A stretch of DNA of 64,000 bases from Telluria antibiotica (GTDB lineage: Bacteria > Pseudomonadota > Gammaproteobacteria > Burkholderiales > Burkholderiaceae_D), in the NCBI RefSeq assembly GCF_011682055.1, contig NZ_JAAQOM010000007.1, positions 124,001 through 188,000 on the forward strand. Direction: 5' to 3'. A model generated the notes under the pieces. That model was not told the DNA's origin. It worked only from the letters and a program-made list of their open reading frames with translations, and did no database searches. The position numbers and the translations under genes were made by a program. How positions within the stretch are numbered: position 1 is the stretch's first letter; every line of letters starts with the position of its first letter. This document shows positions 43,903 through 51,964 of the stretch, in pieces.

Positions 43903-45129
43903 GTGCAAACCAATCTCGCAGACTTCATCCGCGACACGCGCGACGGCATTGACGCCGACGCCATCCTGCGCAAATGCGTGCACTGCGGCTTCTGCACCGC
44001 GACGTGCCCGACCTATCAACTGACCGGCGACGAGCTGGAAGGCCCGCGCGGCCGCATCTACCTGATCAAGCAGGTGCTCGAAGGCCGGCCCGCCACCGAC
44101 AAGACGCAGGCCCACCTGGACCATTGCCTCACGTGCCGCAACTGCGAGTCGACGTGCCCGTCGGGCGTGCAGTACGGACGCCTCGCGGACATCGGTCGGC
44201 GCGTGGTCGAGCAGCAGGTGCCGCGGCCGGCGGGCCAGCGCCTGCTGCGCACCGTGCTCAAGGAAACCTTGCCCCGTCGGTGGCTGTTCACGCCTGCGAT
44301 GAAGGCGGGGCAGTTGGTGCGTCCGCTGCTGCCGCAGGCGTTGCAGGACAAGGTGCCGGCGCGGCAGCGTGCCGGTGCCTGGCCGCGCACGGAGCACACG
44401 CGCAAGATGCTGTTCCTGGAAGGCTGCGTGCAGCCCGCGATGTCGCCGAACATCAATGCGGCCACGGCGCGCGTGTTCGACGCCGTCGGCGTGCAACTCG
44501 TGGCCGCCAGCCGGGCCGGATGCTGCGGCGCGATCCGCTGGCACCTGAACGATGCGGATGGCGGCCGCGCCGACATGCGGCGCAACATCGACGCGTGGTG
44601 GCCCTACCTCGAGCAAGGTATCGACACCATCCTGATCAACGCGTCCGGCTGCGGCGCCATGATCAAGGAATACGGGCACGCGTTGGCCGACGACCCCGCG
44701 TACGCCGGAAAGGCGGCACGCGTGTCCGCCGCGGCGAAGGACGTCAGCGAAGTGCTGCCCGCGTTCGAACAACGCTTGCGTGACAAGCTGGGCACGCGCG
44801 CGGGCGCGCAGCGGGTCGCGTACCACCCGCCGTGCACCTTGCAGCATGGCCAACAGATCCGCGGCAAGGTCGAGGGGCTGCTGCGCGCGGCCGGTGTCGA
44901 CGTGAAGCTGTGTGCGGACAGCCACTTGTGCTGCGGCTCGGCCGGCACCTATTCCGTGCTGCACAAGGAGGTGGCGCGGCAGCTGCGCGACGACAAGCTG
45001 GCCAAGCTGCAGGCGACGGGGCCGGAGCGCATCGTCTCCGCCAATATCGGCTGCATCACGCACCTGCAGTCGGGGACGGACGTGCCCGTCGAGCACTGGA
45101 TCGAATTGCTCGACCGCGCGCTGGCGTAG
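43903..45129 (+). CDS. glcF: GlcF-like Fe-S subunit, GTG start
   Basis: A 408-residue protein. Two [4Fe-4S] motifs are CVHCGFCTATCPTYQ (about 25-39) and CLTCRNCESTCPSG (about 75-88). Two CCG domains follow, with RAGCCGAI (about 203) and HLCCGSAGTYS (about 345). The start is GTG 43903, two bases after the glcE stop, and matches the family N-terminus. It passes electrons from the flavin subunits to the quinone pool. It is the last gene of the operon. Confidence 0.9.
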   Translation: MQTNLADFIRDTRDGIDADAILRKCVHCGFCTATCPTYQLTGDELEGPRGRIYLIKQVLEGRPATDKTQAHLDHCLTCRNCESTCPSGVQYGRLADIGRRVVEQQVPRPAGQRLLRTVLKETLPRRWLFTPAMKAGQLVRPLLPQALQDKVPARQRAGAWPRTEHTRKMLFLEGCVQPAMSPNINAATARVFDAVGVQLVAASRAGCCGAIRWHLNDADGGRADMRRNIDAWWPYLEQGIDTILINASGCGAMIKEYGHALADDPAYAGKAARVSAAAKDVSEVLPAFEQRLRDKLGTRAGAQRVAYHPPCTLQHGQQIRGKVEGLLRAAGVDVKLCADSHLCCGSAGTYSVLHKEVARQLRDDKLAKLQATGPERIVSANIGCITHLQSGTDVPVEHWIELLDRALA

Positions 45130-45156
45130 CGGCAAAAAGTGGCCGGAAATCAAGCC

Positions 45157-45184
45157 TTGCAATGCTGGACTCGACGTCTATACT
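45157..45184 (+). promoter_or_regulatory. Sigma-70-type promoter of the second microprotein
   Basis: TTGCAA (45157-45162) and TATACT (45179-45184) are 16 bp apart, 28 bp after the glcF stop and about 31 bp before the ATG at 45215. It indicates that the short gene is transcribed on its own. Confidence 0.6.
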
Positions 45185-45214
45185 GACAGCCTGCTCTGTT
45201 GCAGGAGGCAATCC

Positions 45215-45409
45215 ATGCAGTGGATTTTTGATACCCGCAGTCAGCACGCGGCCGGCCACAAGAACCCGCCCTCGGCACCGCCGGCGATTCCGCCCATCAT
45301 CATCAACCCGTTCAAGAGCCAGATTCCGTCGCCGGCGATCGACCCGCGTCGCACGCCGCCCGGTCCCCCGATCATGCCGCCGCGCGGCCCCGATTTGCGC
45401 ATCATCTAG
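45215..45409 (+). CDS. Proline-rich microprotein, 64 residues
   Basis: A 64-residue protein that starts at ATG 45215 behind GCAGGAGG and a good promoter. The first 17 residues (MQWIFDTRSQHAAGHK) are followed by a Pro/Ile-rich segment with APPAIPPIIINP, PRRTPPGPP and MPPRGP. Size and design match the microprotein at 23245, although identity is low. There is no signal peptide or clear membrane segment. Function is unknown. Confidence 0.55.
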   Translation: MQWIFDTRSQHAAGHKNPPSAPPAIPPIIINPFKSQIPSPAIDPRRTPPGPPIMPPRGPDLRII

Positions 45410-45446
45410 CGGGCCTGTCATTCTTGCGTTCCAAGGGAATCGGCGC

Positions 45447-45496
45447 TTGTCCAGTGCGCCGCGAACGCCTATGATCTTGCATTTGGGCGTACGCCC
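45447..45496 (+). promoter_or_regulatory. Promoter with a 12-bp palindrome at the transcription start
   Basis: TTGTCC (45447-45452) and TATGAT (45470-45475) are 17 bp apart. The perfect palindrome GGGCGTACGCCC (45485-45496) lies a few bases past the expected start of transcription and 21 bp before ATG 45517, a suitable operator position. Confidence 0.6.
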
Positions 45497-45516
45497 GCAA
45501 GACTGAGCAAGCAAGA

Positions 45517-46032
45517 ATGAACGATCATATTTCCGGCCACGACCACGACCACGACGGCGACCACGACGACGACGCGCCCGTCCAGGAGGCCCGCCTGTGG
45601 CAGGGCAACGGCTGGACCGCGCGCGTCATCAAGAACGAGGACGACGACGGCTGGGCCGTGGCCATGTACAAGGACGGCGAATCGGAACCCGCCCTCGTCG
45701 GCCCGTGGACCATGGGACGCGACAAGAAGAACCCGAAGCCGCTCGACGTCAGCGCGTTCCACACGCTCGTCAAGACGGCGTCCGAAGTGATCCGCCGCCA
45801 TGAGCAGCAGTTGCACGCCCGGCTGCACAAGAGCACCGTCGTCTCCACCGATGACGGCGAGCTGAAGGTGACGCTCGACATCGTACCGGACGAGGACAAT
45901 CCGTACGCGCTGCTGAGCGCCTTCGACGCGATGGGCGAGCGCGTGGCGCAGGTGCGCGTCGACCCCGCGTTCAAGCTGTCGCCGGCATCGGCGCATACCT
46001 GGATCGAGAACAATTTCCGCGCACCGCGCTAA
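45517..46032 (+). CDS. His/Asp-rich N-terminal protein of unknown function
   Basis: A 171-residue soluble protein. Residues 3-20 are almost all His and Asp (HDHDHDGDHDDD), a possible metal-binding tail. The remainder (about 25-170) is an ordinary mixed alpha/beta domain with GWAVAMYKDGESEPALVGPW and NPYALLSAFDAMGERVAQVRVD. Similar His-rich proteins exist in Massilia relatives without known roles. It has its own promoter with a palindromic operator candidate. Confidence 0.55.
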   Translation: MNDHISGHDHDHDGDHDDDAPVQEARLWQGNGWTARVIKNEDDDGWAVAMYKDGESEPALVGPWTMGRDKKNPKPLDVSAFHTLVKTASEVIRRHEQQLHARLHKSTVVSTDDGELKVTLDIVPDEDNPYALLSAFDAMGERVAQVRVDPAFKLSPASAHTWIENNFRAPR

Positions 46033-46135
46033 GAACCCGTTCCGATGGTGGTTTTCCGCGACACAATCCCCGCAAGCACAGGCTGAGCTGATAATATTTC
46101 CCGAACGCATCATTTTGATCCGATAAGGGGAATCG

Positions 46136-48091
46136 ATGGAAGACCGTCTTGCCCGCCTGGAAACTGTGCAGGCCATGCTGCTCGGCATCGGGCACTTGTC
46201 CGCCAGCTGCACCGACGTCACCGAGTTCATCGGCGCCGTGCACCGCGCGCTGGGCCGCATCATGTATGCGGAAAACTTCTACGTGACCCTGGCGGAACGG
46301 GAAGATGACACGGTCCGCTTCGTCTACTTCGCCGATGCGCGCGACGAAGGGCCGAGCCCGGACGAGCGGGTGCGGCTCGCCTCGCCCGACGAATCGCCGA
46401 CGGCCTGGGTGATGCTCAACAAGCAGCCGCTCACGATGACGGGCGACGAGATGCGCGAGCGCGAGACGGGCATGGCGTGGGGCAGCGGCAGCCTCGCCGA
46501 GCATTGGATGGGCTGCCCGTTGCTCGACCAGCAGCACGAGATCCTGGGCGCCATCGTCATCCAGAGCTATGTGCCGGAACACAGGTACAGCGAGGAAGAC
46601 CAGGCGCTGTTCGCGCTGATCGCGAACCACGTGTCGAACGCACTGCAAGGCCTGCAAAGCATGGACCGCCTCGAGCGCGCCGTGCAGGAGCGCACGCGCG
46701 CCCTCGCGCGCGAGGTGGCCGAGCGGCGCCGCGCGGAACAGGTGCAGCACGCGCTGTACCAGATCGCCGACTTGTCCGCGGCCGCCCTCGAGCCGGACGT
46801 CCTGGCCGCGAACCTGCACGACATCATCGGCGAGCTGATGATGGCGAAGAATTTCATCATCGCGCTCACGCACCCGGACACGGGTGAAATCAGCATCCCG
46901 TATTTTGCCGACGAAAAGGACAACGAGGCCCCGCACCAGCGCTTCCCGTTCGGCATGGGCATGGTGTCGTACGTGCTGCAGACGAAGCAGGCGCAGCTCC
47001 ACGACGCCGGCAGCTTCGCGCGCCTGCACGCGGCGGGCAAGGTGAAGCACCCGCTGGGCAGCACGGACATCGCCAGCTGGATCGGCGCGCCGATGCTCGT
47101 GCATGACAAAGCGTACGGCGTGCTCGTCGTGCAGAGCTACGACCCGACCGTCGTCTACACGAAGGCCGACCTCGACCTGCTGGCGTTCATCTCCAGCCAC
47201 GTCGCGGTGGCCATCGCGCGCATGCAGGCCGACCGCGCGATCCGCAAGGCGAAGGAAAGGCTGGAGCAGCAGAACGCCGCGCTGGAACAGGCGCTGCACC
47301 AGTTGCAGGAAGCGCAGTCGGAACTCGTGCGCAAGGAAAAGCTGGCGTCGCTGGGCCAGATGGTCGCCGGGGTCGCGCACGAGATCAACACGCCGCTGGG
47401 CATCTGCGTGACGGCCACGAGCCACCTCGTGCAGGAACTCAAGCTGACACGCGCGGAATTGGCGGCCGGTGCGATGACGGAAGACAGCCTGGATGCGTTC
47501 TTCGACATCGTCGACCAGTCGCTGCGCATCATGACGACGAACACGCAGCGGGCGGCGGCCCTCGTGCGCAGTTTCAAGCAGGTCGCTGTCGATCAGTCGT
47601 CGGACGACATCCGCAGCTTCAACCTGGGCACTTACCTGAACGAGGTACTGCTGTCGCTGCAGCCGAAGCTGAAGGGCCGGCCGATCGAAGTCGCCGTCGA
47701 CTGCCCGAAAGACCTCGTGCTGGAGAGCTTTCCCGGCGCGGTGTCGCAGATCGTCACCAATATGGTCGTCAATTCGCTGATGCACGGCTTCGAACGCGAC
47801 CAGTGCGGCCACATCACTGTGCACGCGGCGCTCGACGGCGACCACGTCGTCTTCGACTATGCCGATGATGGTGCCGGCATGGACGCGGAGACGCTGGCCA
47901 AGCTGTTCGACCCGTTCTTCACGACGAAGCGCGGCAGCGGCGGGAGCGGCCTCGGTGGCCACATCCTGTACAACCTCGCGACCAATGTGCTCGGCGGTTC
48001 GCTGCGCGTCGAGAGCAGCCCGGGGCAGGGCCTGCGCTACCACCTGCGCTTTCCGCGCAAGGCCGCGCGGCCCGTGCTGAAGGCGGCCTGA
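46136..48091 (+). CDS. Soluble sensor histidine kinase with two GAF domains
   Basis: A 651-residue kinase without membrane segments. The first GAF domain is about residues 20-175 (RIMYAENFYVTLAERE, GCPLLDQQHEILGAIVIQSY), then a coil (180-205), and the second GAF is about 210-370 (MMAKNFIIALTHPDTGEISIPYF, IGAPMLVHDKAYGVLVVQSYD). After a coiled coil come the H-box GQMVAGVAHEINTPLGI and the HATPase with DDGAGM, FDPFFTTKRGSGGSGLG and LGGSLRVES. No response regulator is adjacent. GGGGAATCG precedes ATG 46136. Confidence 0.88.
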   Translation: MEDRLARLETVQAMLLGIGHLSASCTDVTEFIGAVHRALGRIMYAENFYVTLAEREDDTVRFVYFADARDEGPSPDERVRLASPDESPTAWVMLNKQPLTMTGDEMRERETGMAWGSGSLAEHWMGCPLLDQQHEILGAIVIQSYVPEHRYSEEDQALFALIANHVSNALQGLQSMDRLERAVQERTRALAREVAERRRAEQVQHALYQIADLSAAALEPDVLAANLHDIIGELMMAKNFIIALTHPDTGEISIPYFADEKDNEAPHQRFPFGMGMVSYVLQTKQAQLHDAGSFARLHAAGKVKHPLGSTDIASWIGAPMLVHDKAYGVLVVQSYDPTVVYTKADLDLLAFISSHVAVAIARMQADRAIRKAKERLEQQNAALEQALHQLQEAQSELVRKEKLASLGQMVAGVAHEINTPLGICVTATSHLVQELKLTRAELAAGAMTEDSLDAFFDIVDQSLRIMTTNTQRAAALVRSFKQVAVDQSSDDIRSFNLGTYLNEVLLSLQPKLKGRPIEVAVDCPKDLVLESFPGAVSQIVTNMVVNSLMHGFERDQCGHITVHAALDGDHVVFDYADDGAGMDAETLAKLFDPFFTTKRGSGGSGLGGHILYNLATNVLGGSLRVESSPGQGLRYHLRFPRKAARPVLKAA

Positions 48092-48098
48092 GCTAGCT

Positions 48099-48156
48099 GA
48101 ACACGGAAGCGATCGCTTCGCATACGTGGTCGACGTCGGCCTCGTCCATCCCGCAG
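48099..48156. repeat. Displaced copy of the DegT aminotransferase 3' end (58-bp direct repeat, left copy)
   Basis: The 58 bp at 48099-48156 are identical to 48241-48298, the last 58 bp of coding sequence of the aminotransferase gene. Reading leftward on the minus strand, this copy continues with Ser and a TAG (48093-48095), so it probably holds the original gene end (...VFS-stop). The working gene now ends in element E (...VFR-stop). The copies are 142 bp apart and flank the palindromic element. Confidence 0.9.
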
Positions 48157-48160
48157 ACAT

Positions 48161-48240
48161 GTAGGGTGGGCTCCCCGAGCCCACGCGAAAGCCGGCTCCG
48201 TGCTGGCGTCACGCGTGGGCACGAAGTGCCCACCCTACCG
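48161..48240. repeat. REP/BIME-like palindromic element E
   Basis: GTAGGGTGGGCTCCCCGAGC and GCACGAAGTGCCCACCCTACCG are inverted arms, with ACGCGAAAGCCGGC and GGCGTCACGCGTGGG between. Its right end provides the TAG stop of the aminotransferase gene on the minus strand. It sits between exact copies of that gene's 3' end. Confidence 0.88.
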
Positions 48241-49347
48241 GAACACGGAAGCGATCGCTTCGCATACGTGGTCGACGTCGGCCTCGTCCATCCCGCAGTG
48301 CAGGGGAATCGTGACGGTCTCGCGGCCGATGCGCTCCGCGTTGGGGAACTGTCCGTCGCGCCAGCCCAGGCTGCGGCCGAGCGTGGTCAGGTGCGACGGT
48401 TCGTACGAGAGGCCCGTCGCGATGCCCCGTTCGCGCAGCGCGGCGCGGAAGCTTTGGCGCGTCGTGCCGAGCGCTTCATACGGCAGCAGCACGCAGAACA
48501 TGTTCCAGCTCTGGCCCGGCACGCCGCGCGGCGGCAGCACGGCGCCGTCGATGGCGGGGAACGCTTCGAAATAACGGTCCGCCAGGCGCTGGCGCTGCGC
48601 CAGGAAGCCCGGCAGCTGCGCCAGTTGCGCGAGCCCGATCGCGGCCGACACGTCCGACATATTGTATTTGCCGCTGGCGACGGCGACGTCGCGCGTGTCG
48701 TCCGGCTGGCGCTCGATGCCGTGGAAGCGCAGCACCTCGATGCGCCGCGCCATCGCCTCGTCGGGCACGACGATTGCGCCGCCCTCGATCGTCGTCATGT
48801 TCTTGTTGGGGTGGAACGAGAACGTGGCGATGTCGCCGAAGCTGCCGACGGGCTGCCCGTTCCACGTCGAGCCCTGCACCAGGGCCGCGTCCTCGATCAC
48901 GCGCAGGCCGTGCTGGCGCGCCAGCGCGTACAGCGCATCCATGTCGCCCAGCGCGCCGGGGAAGTGCGTGGGCACGATCGCCTTCGTGCGCGGCGTGATG
49001 GCGGCGGCCGCCTGGTCGAGGTCGATCGCGCGCGTGACGAGGTCGCAGTCGACGAACACGGGGCGGGCGCCGACCTTGACGATCATGTTCATCGTCGAGA
49101 AGAAGCTCTGCGTGGACGTGATCACTTCGTCGCCCGGCCCGATGCCGCAAGCCAGCAGCGCCAGCTCCATCGCGCCCGTCGCGGAGGTCAACGTGCGGGT
49201 GGGCCGGCCGCCGAACGTGGCGGACAGCGCGCGCTCGAATTCCAGCACGCGCGGGCCGCTGGCGATCCAGCCCGTGCGCATCGTGTCGGCCATGGCGGCG
49301 ATGGTGGCGTCGTCGAGCGCCGGTTGGGAAAAGTTCAGCATGGTCAC
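48235..49347 (-). CDS. DegT/DnrJ/EryC1 family PLP aminotransferase
   Basis: A 370-residue sugar-aminotransferase-type protein: SATGAMELALLACGIGPGDEVITST near residue 54, VPTHFPGALGDMDAL, DAALVQGST and the PLP lysine Lys182 in SFHPNKNMTTIEGGAIV. Most members make amino sugars for surface glycans. No other sugar genes are beside it, so the substrate is open. The stop codon TAG lies in palindromic element E, with the ancestral end displaced leftward to 48093-48156. Confidence 0.85.
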   Translation of the reverse strand: MTMLNFSQPALDDATIAAMADTMRTGWIASGPRVLEFERALSATFGGRPTRTLTSATGAMELALLACGIGPGDEVITSTQSFFSTMNMIVKVGARPVFVDCDLVTRAIDLDQAAAAITPRTKAIVPTHFPGALGDMDALYALARQHGLRVIEDAALVQGSTWNGQPVGSFGDIATFSFHPNKNMTTIEGGAIVVPDEAMARRIEVLRFHGIERQPDDTRDVAVASGKYNMSDVSAAIGLAQLAQLPGFLAQRQRLADRYFEAFPAIDGAVLPPRGVPGQSWNMFCVLLPYEALGTTRQSFRAALRERGIATGLSYEPSHLTTLGRSLGWRDGQFPNAERIGRETVTIPLHCGMDEADVDHVCEAIASVFR

Positions 49348-49386
49348 GGTCGTCTTCAGGATGATGTCGGACCGGACATTCTAGCC

Positions 49387-51231
49387 CTACCCGACGAATG
49401 TCGCGGCAACGGGCTGCAGCGCCACCGGCATGGGCTCGACGGCAGGCGCGTTGGCGGCCGGCTCGTCGAACCGGTAGTCGCAGGCATCGTGCATGGCCCA
49501 GCCGCCGTCGCCGCGCAAGTGCAGCACGTGCGTGTGGTGGCGCAGTACGCCGGCGCGGTGGGCGATGCTGACGAGCGTGGCGCCATTGTCGCGCAGGCGC
49601 GCGTACAGCGACGCTTCGTTGCCGCTGTCGAGCGCACTCGTCGCCTCGTCGAGGATGACGATCGCGGGCTTGTGCACGAGCACGCGGCCGAAGGCGAGGC
49701 GCTGCTGTTCGCCGACCGACAGCAGCTTGTCCCAATCGTGCACGGCGTCCAGGCCACCCACGCGGTCGGCCAGCCGGGGCAGGTGGACGAGGTCGAGAAT
49801 CTCCAGCAGCTGCTCGTCGCCGAGGTCCGTGCTGACGCTGGGGTAGATGAGCTGGCTGCGCAAGGTGCCCGACTGCAGATACGGCTGCTGGGGCAGGAAG
49901 AAGACGTCGTCAGCGGGCGGATGGTGGATGACGCCGCTGCCTTCCCGCCACAGGCCCGCGATCGCGCGCAGCAGCGAACTCTTGCCACAGCCGCTGTCGC
50001 CGGTGATCAGGAGGGCGTCGCCCGGCTTCAGGACGAGGCTCAGGTCCTTGATCAGCACGCGGTCGGATTGCGGCGGGCACAGGGTCAGCGCGTCCAGCGC
50101 GAGGTGCGTGCACGGCGTCATCCGGATGCGCGGACGCTCGTCGTTGGCTGCGGCCGCGGGCGCCGCGCCGGGCAGCACGAGAGCCGATAACGCCTGCAGG
50201 CGGCCGATGCCGGCGACGAAGCGGCTGAGGCTTTCGAAGTTGTCGACGATGACGCCGACGGCACCCAGCACCGCGGTGAACGCGCCCGCCGCCTGCGTCG
50301 CCCGGCCCACTTCGAGTTCGCCGGACAGCACGCCGCCGGCCAGGATCCCGTACGGCAGCACGACGGTGAGCTGGCTGAACGTGCGCTGGAAAAAATTCAG
50401 CGAACGCTGTTTCCTGATCAACCGCGCGAAATTGCGGATGACCTTGTCGAACGTGGCGTCGATGCGTGTGCGCTCCTGGCCTTCGCCGCGGTAGAACGCG
50501 ATCGACTCGGCGTTCTCGCGCAGGCGCACGAGGCTGAAGCGGAAATCGGCCTCGCGTCGCAGCTGCCAGAAATTCAGCTGGATCAGCGGGCTGCCGAAGA
50601 AGTACAGGGCGACGATGTTGCCCGTGACGGCGTACGCCACCAGCACGGCCACGAGCACGTGCGAGATCGACCACAGCACGGCGCTGAAACCCACCAGCTG
50701 CATGATCGACCCGAGGAAGATCAGCAGGAAGTTGATGGATCGGCCCGTGAACGTGTTGATGTCCTCGCTGATGCGCTGGTCCGGATTGTCGATCGCGCTG
50801 CTCGCACCCAGCGCATAGTATTTGCGGCCCGCCAGGTAGCCGTCGAGGAAGCGTCCCGTGAGCCAGCGCCGCCACTTGTTCGCGAACACGTCGCGCATGT
50901 AGTAATAGAAGGCGTACGTCGGCACCGCGAACGCGAGGATGAACAGGCAGGCCCGTACCGACGTCCAGAAACGGTCGCCGTTGCGCGCCGCCAGCGCCGA
51001 GGTCAGCTCGCCGGTCTGGTTGTTCAGCATGACGGCCAGCTTGGTGTCGACGACCATCAGGACGATCAGCAGCATCAGCATTGTCCAGGCGCGCTTCTTT
51101 TCTTCGCCGAGCCAGTACGGCTTGGCCACGTTGACGAACTGCTTCCACGCGGCGAGCGACAGCGGCGCGGGCTTGGGTGCCGGGCCGTCGTCCGTCGCGG
51201 CGCCTGCGGGTGTGGAAGTGGGTGTGGTCAT
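49387..51231 (-). CDS. ABC transporter fusing SbmA/YddA-like membrane domain to ATPase
   Basis: A 614-residue protein. The N-terminal part has about six membrane segments and the SbmA/BacA-like motif YYMRDVFANKWRRWLTGRFLDGYLAGRKYY, then NPDQRISEDI. The ATPase (about 385-580) has Walker A ITGDSGCGKSSLLRAIAGLW, signature SVGEQQRLAFGRVLV and Walker B AIVILDEATSALD. In E. coli the related YddA has no assigned role; homologues transport peptides or vitamin B12. It is a stand-alone half transporter, presumably a homodimer. Confidence 0.85.
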   Translation of the reverse strand: MTTPTSTPAGAATDDGPAPKPAPLSLAAWKQFVNVAKPYWLGEEKKRAWTMLMLLIVLMVVDTKLAVMLNNQTGELTSALAARNGDRFWTSVRACLFILAFAVPTYAFYYYMRDVFANKWRRWLTGRFLDGYLAGRKYYALGASSAIDNPDQRISEDINTFTGRSINFLLIFLGSIMQLVGFSAVLWSISHVLVAVLVAYAVTGNIVALYFFGSPLIQLNFWQLRREADFRFSLVRLRENAESIAFYRGEGQERTRIDATFDKVIRNFARLIRKQRSLNFFQRTFSQLTVVLPYGILAGGVLSGELEVGRATQAAGAFTAVLGAVGVIVDNFESLSRFVAGIGRLQALSALVLPGAAPAAAANDERPRIRMTPCTHLALDALTLCPPQSDRVLIKDLSLVLKPGDALLITGDSGCGKSSLLRAIAGLWREGSGVIHHPPADDVFFLPQQPYLQSGTLRSQLIYPSVSTDLGDEQLLEILDLVHLPRLADRVGGLDAVHDWDKLLSVGEQQRLAFGRVLVHKPAIVILDEATSALDSGNEASLYARLRDNGATLVSIAHRAGVLRHHTHVLHLRGDGGWAMHDACDYRFDEPAANAPAVEPMPVALQPVAATFVG

Positions 51232-51762
51232 GATCGATCTCTGCGCGTCGGCGGCGGTGTTGTCTTCCCCTCAAGCTTAAGTTCGCACAACAGACCGTTC
51301 AGTGCGGAAACGGACATAGCAATGCCATTTGCGCGGCGTGTGTCACCGGCCGACGACAGGTGCATCGAGGGTTTTAAATAATGTTCTGCTGAAAAGGTTT
51401 TGTTTTGGAAAAATAATTTGGCAGGAACCATTTTTTACTCTTATCTCATATCGCTTTTTTATTTTGACTGCCGAGATTAGCGTGGATTGCCGTGGTTGCG
51501 TGCTCTGCAATTGTTCGAGGAATATTTTTGTTCCAGAGTGGAATATGGCTTCTCGCAGCCGAATGCGTTGCATTTGACCTGATCGGTACGGCGCCTGCAT
51601 CGGGGCTGGTATTTTTTATGCATCCAGCGTTAAATTCCATCGGCTGGAACAGTTTCCGTTTGTTATGGTCGAATGTGGCGATTTTGTCGAGAATATTTAC
51701 AGTTGGTGAAATTATTTTGAATTGCTTCGCCTAACTAATTGAAAAATACGGATTAGTGTTTT

Positions 51763-51778
51763 TGGCATATTGTTTGCT
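51763..51778 (+). promoter_or_regulatory. Sigma-54 promoter of the kelch/PEP-CTERM genes
   Basis: TGGCATATTGTTTGCT matches the TGGCAyr-N4-TTGCw consensus at 14 of 16 places (T for C and A for G at the two relaxed positions), with GG and GC exactly 10 bp apart. Transcription should start near 51789, giving a leader of about 176 nt before ATG 51965. RpoN and the PrsK/PrsR two-component pair are known to control PEP-CTERM genes in related bacteria. Confidence 0.75.
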
Positions 51779-51910
51779 TACGTTCCGCTGGCGTGCATCC
51801 GGGCGGTAATATGCAAAAGAGCTAGCTCGATTGCATAATTCGCACGATCATTGTCCGATTGAACCAACCAAGCCGTTGACATTTCAATGCACTGGGCGGC
51901 ACGCGTAAAT

Positions 51911-51942
51911 GGGAGATTTTGGGGAGATTTTGGGGAGATTTT
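51911..51942 (+). repeat. Three copies of an 11-bp GGGGAGATTTT repeat in the leader
   Basis: Units at 51911-51920 (first G missing), 51921-51931 and 51932-51942 are otherwise identical. They lie within the predicted leader, 22 bp upstream of the kelch gene start. They could be slippage-prone, or could affect translation as purine-rich repeats. Confidence 0.8.
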
Positions 51943-51964
51943 GCGCAGTCACACCGGAGGATAT

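Larger units (their letters stand above)
51232..51964. other. AT-rich intergenic region upstream of the kelch/PEP-CTERM cassette
   Basis: This 733-bp stretch has no gene I can support; short frames in it lack ribosome sites and coding bias. It is visibly AT-rich from about 51370 to 51860, unlike the GC-rich neighbours. It holds a sigma-54 promoter (51763-51778) and an 11-bp triple repeat (51911-51942). Confidence 0.6.

Noticed and set aside
51232..51964. A mobile element or lost gene in the AT-rich region
   Set aside because: No transposase-like frame, no terminal inverted repeats and no coding bias were seen; a regulatory region fits better.
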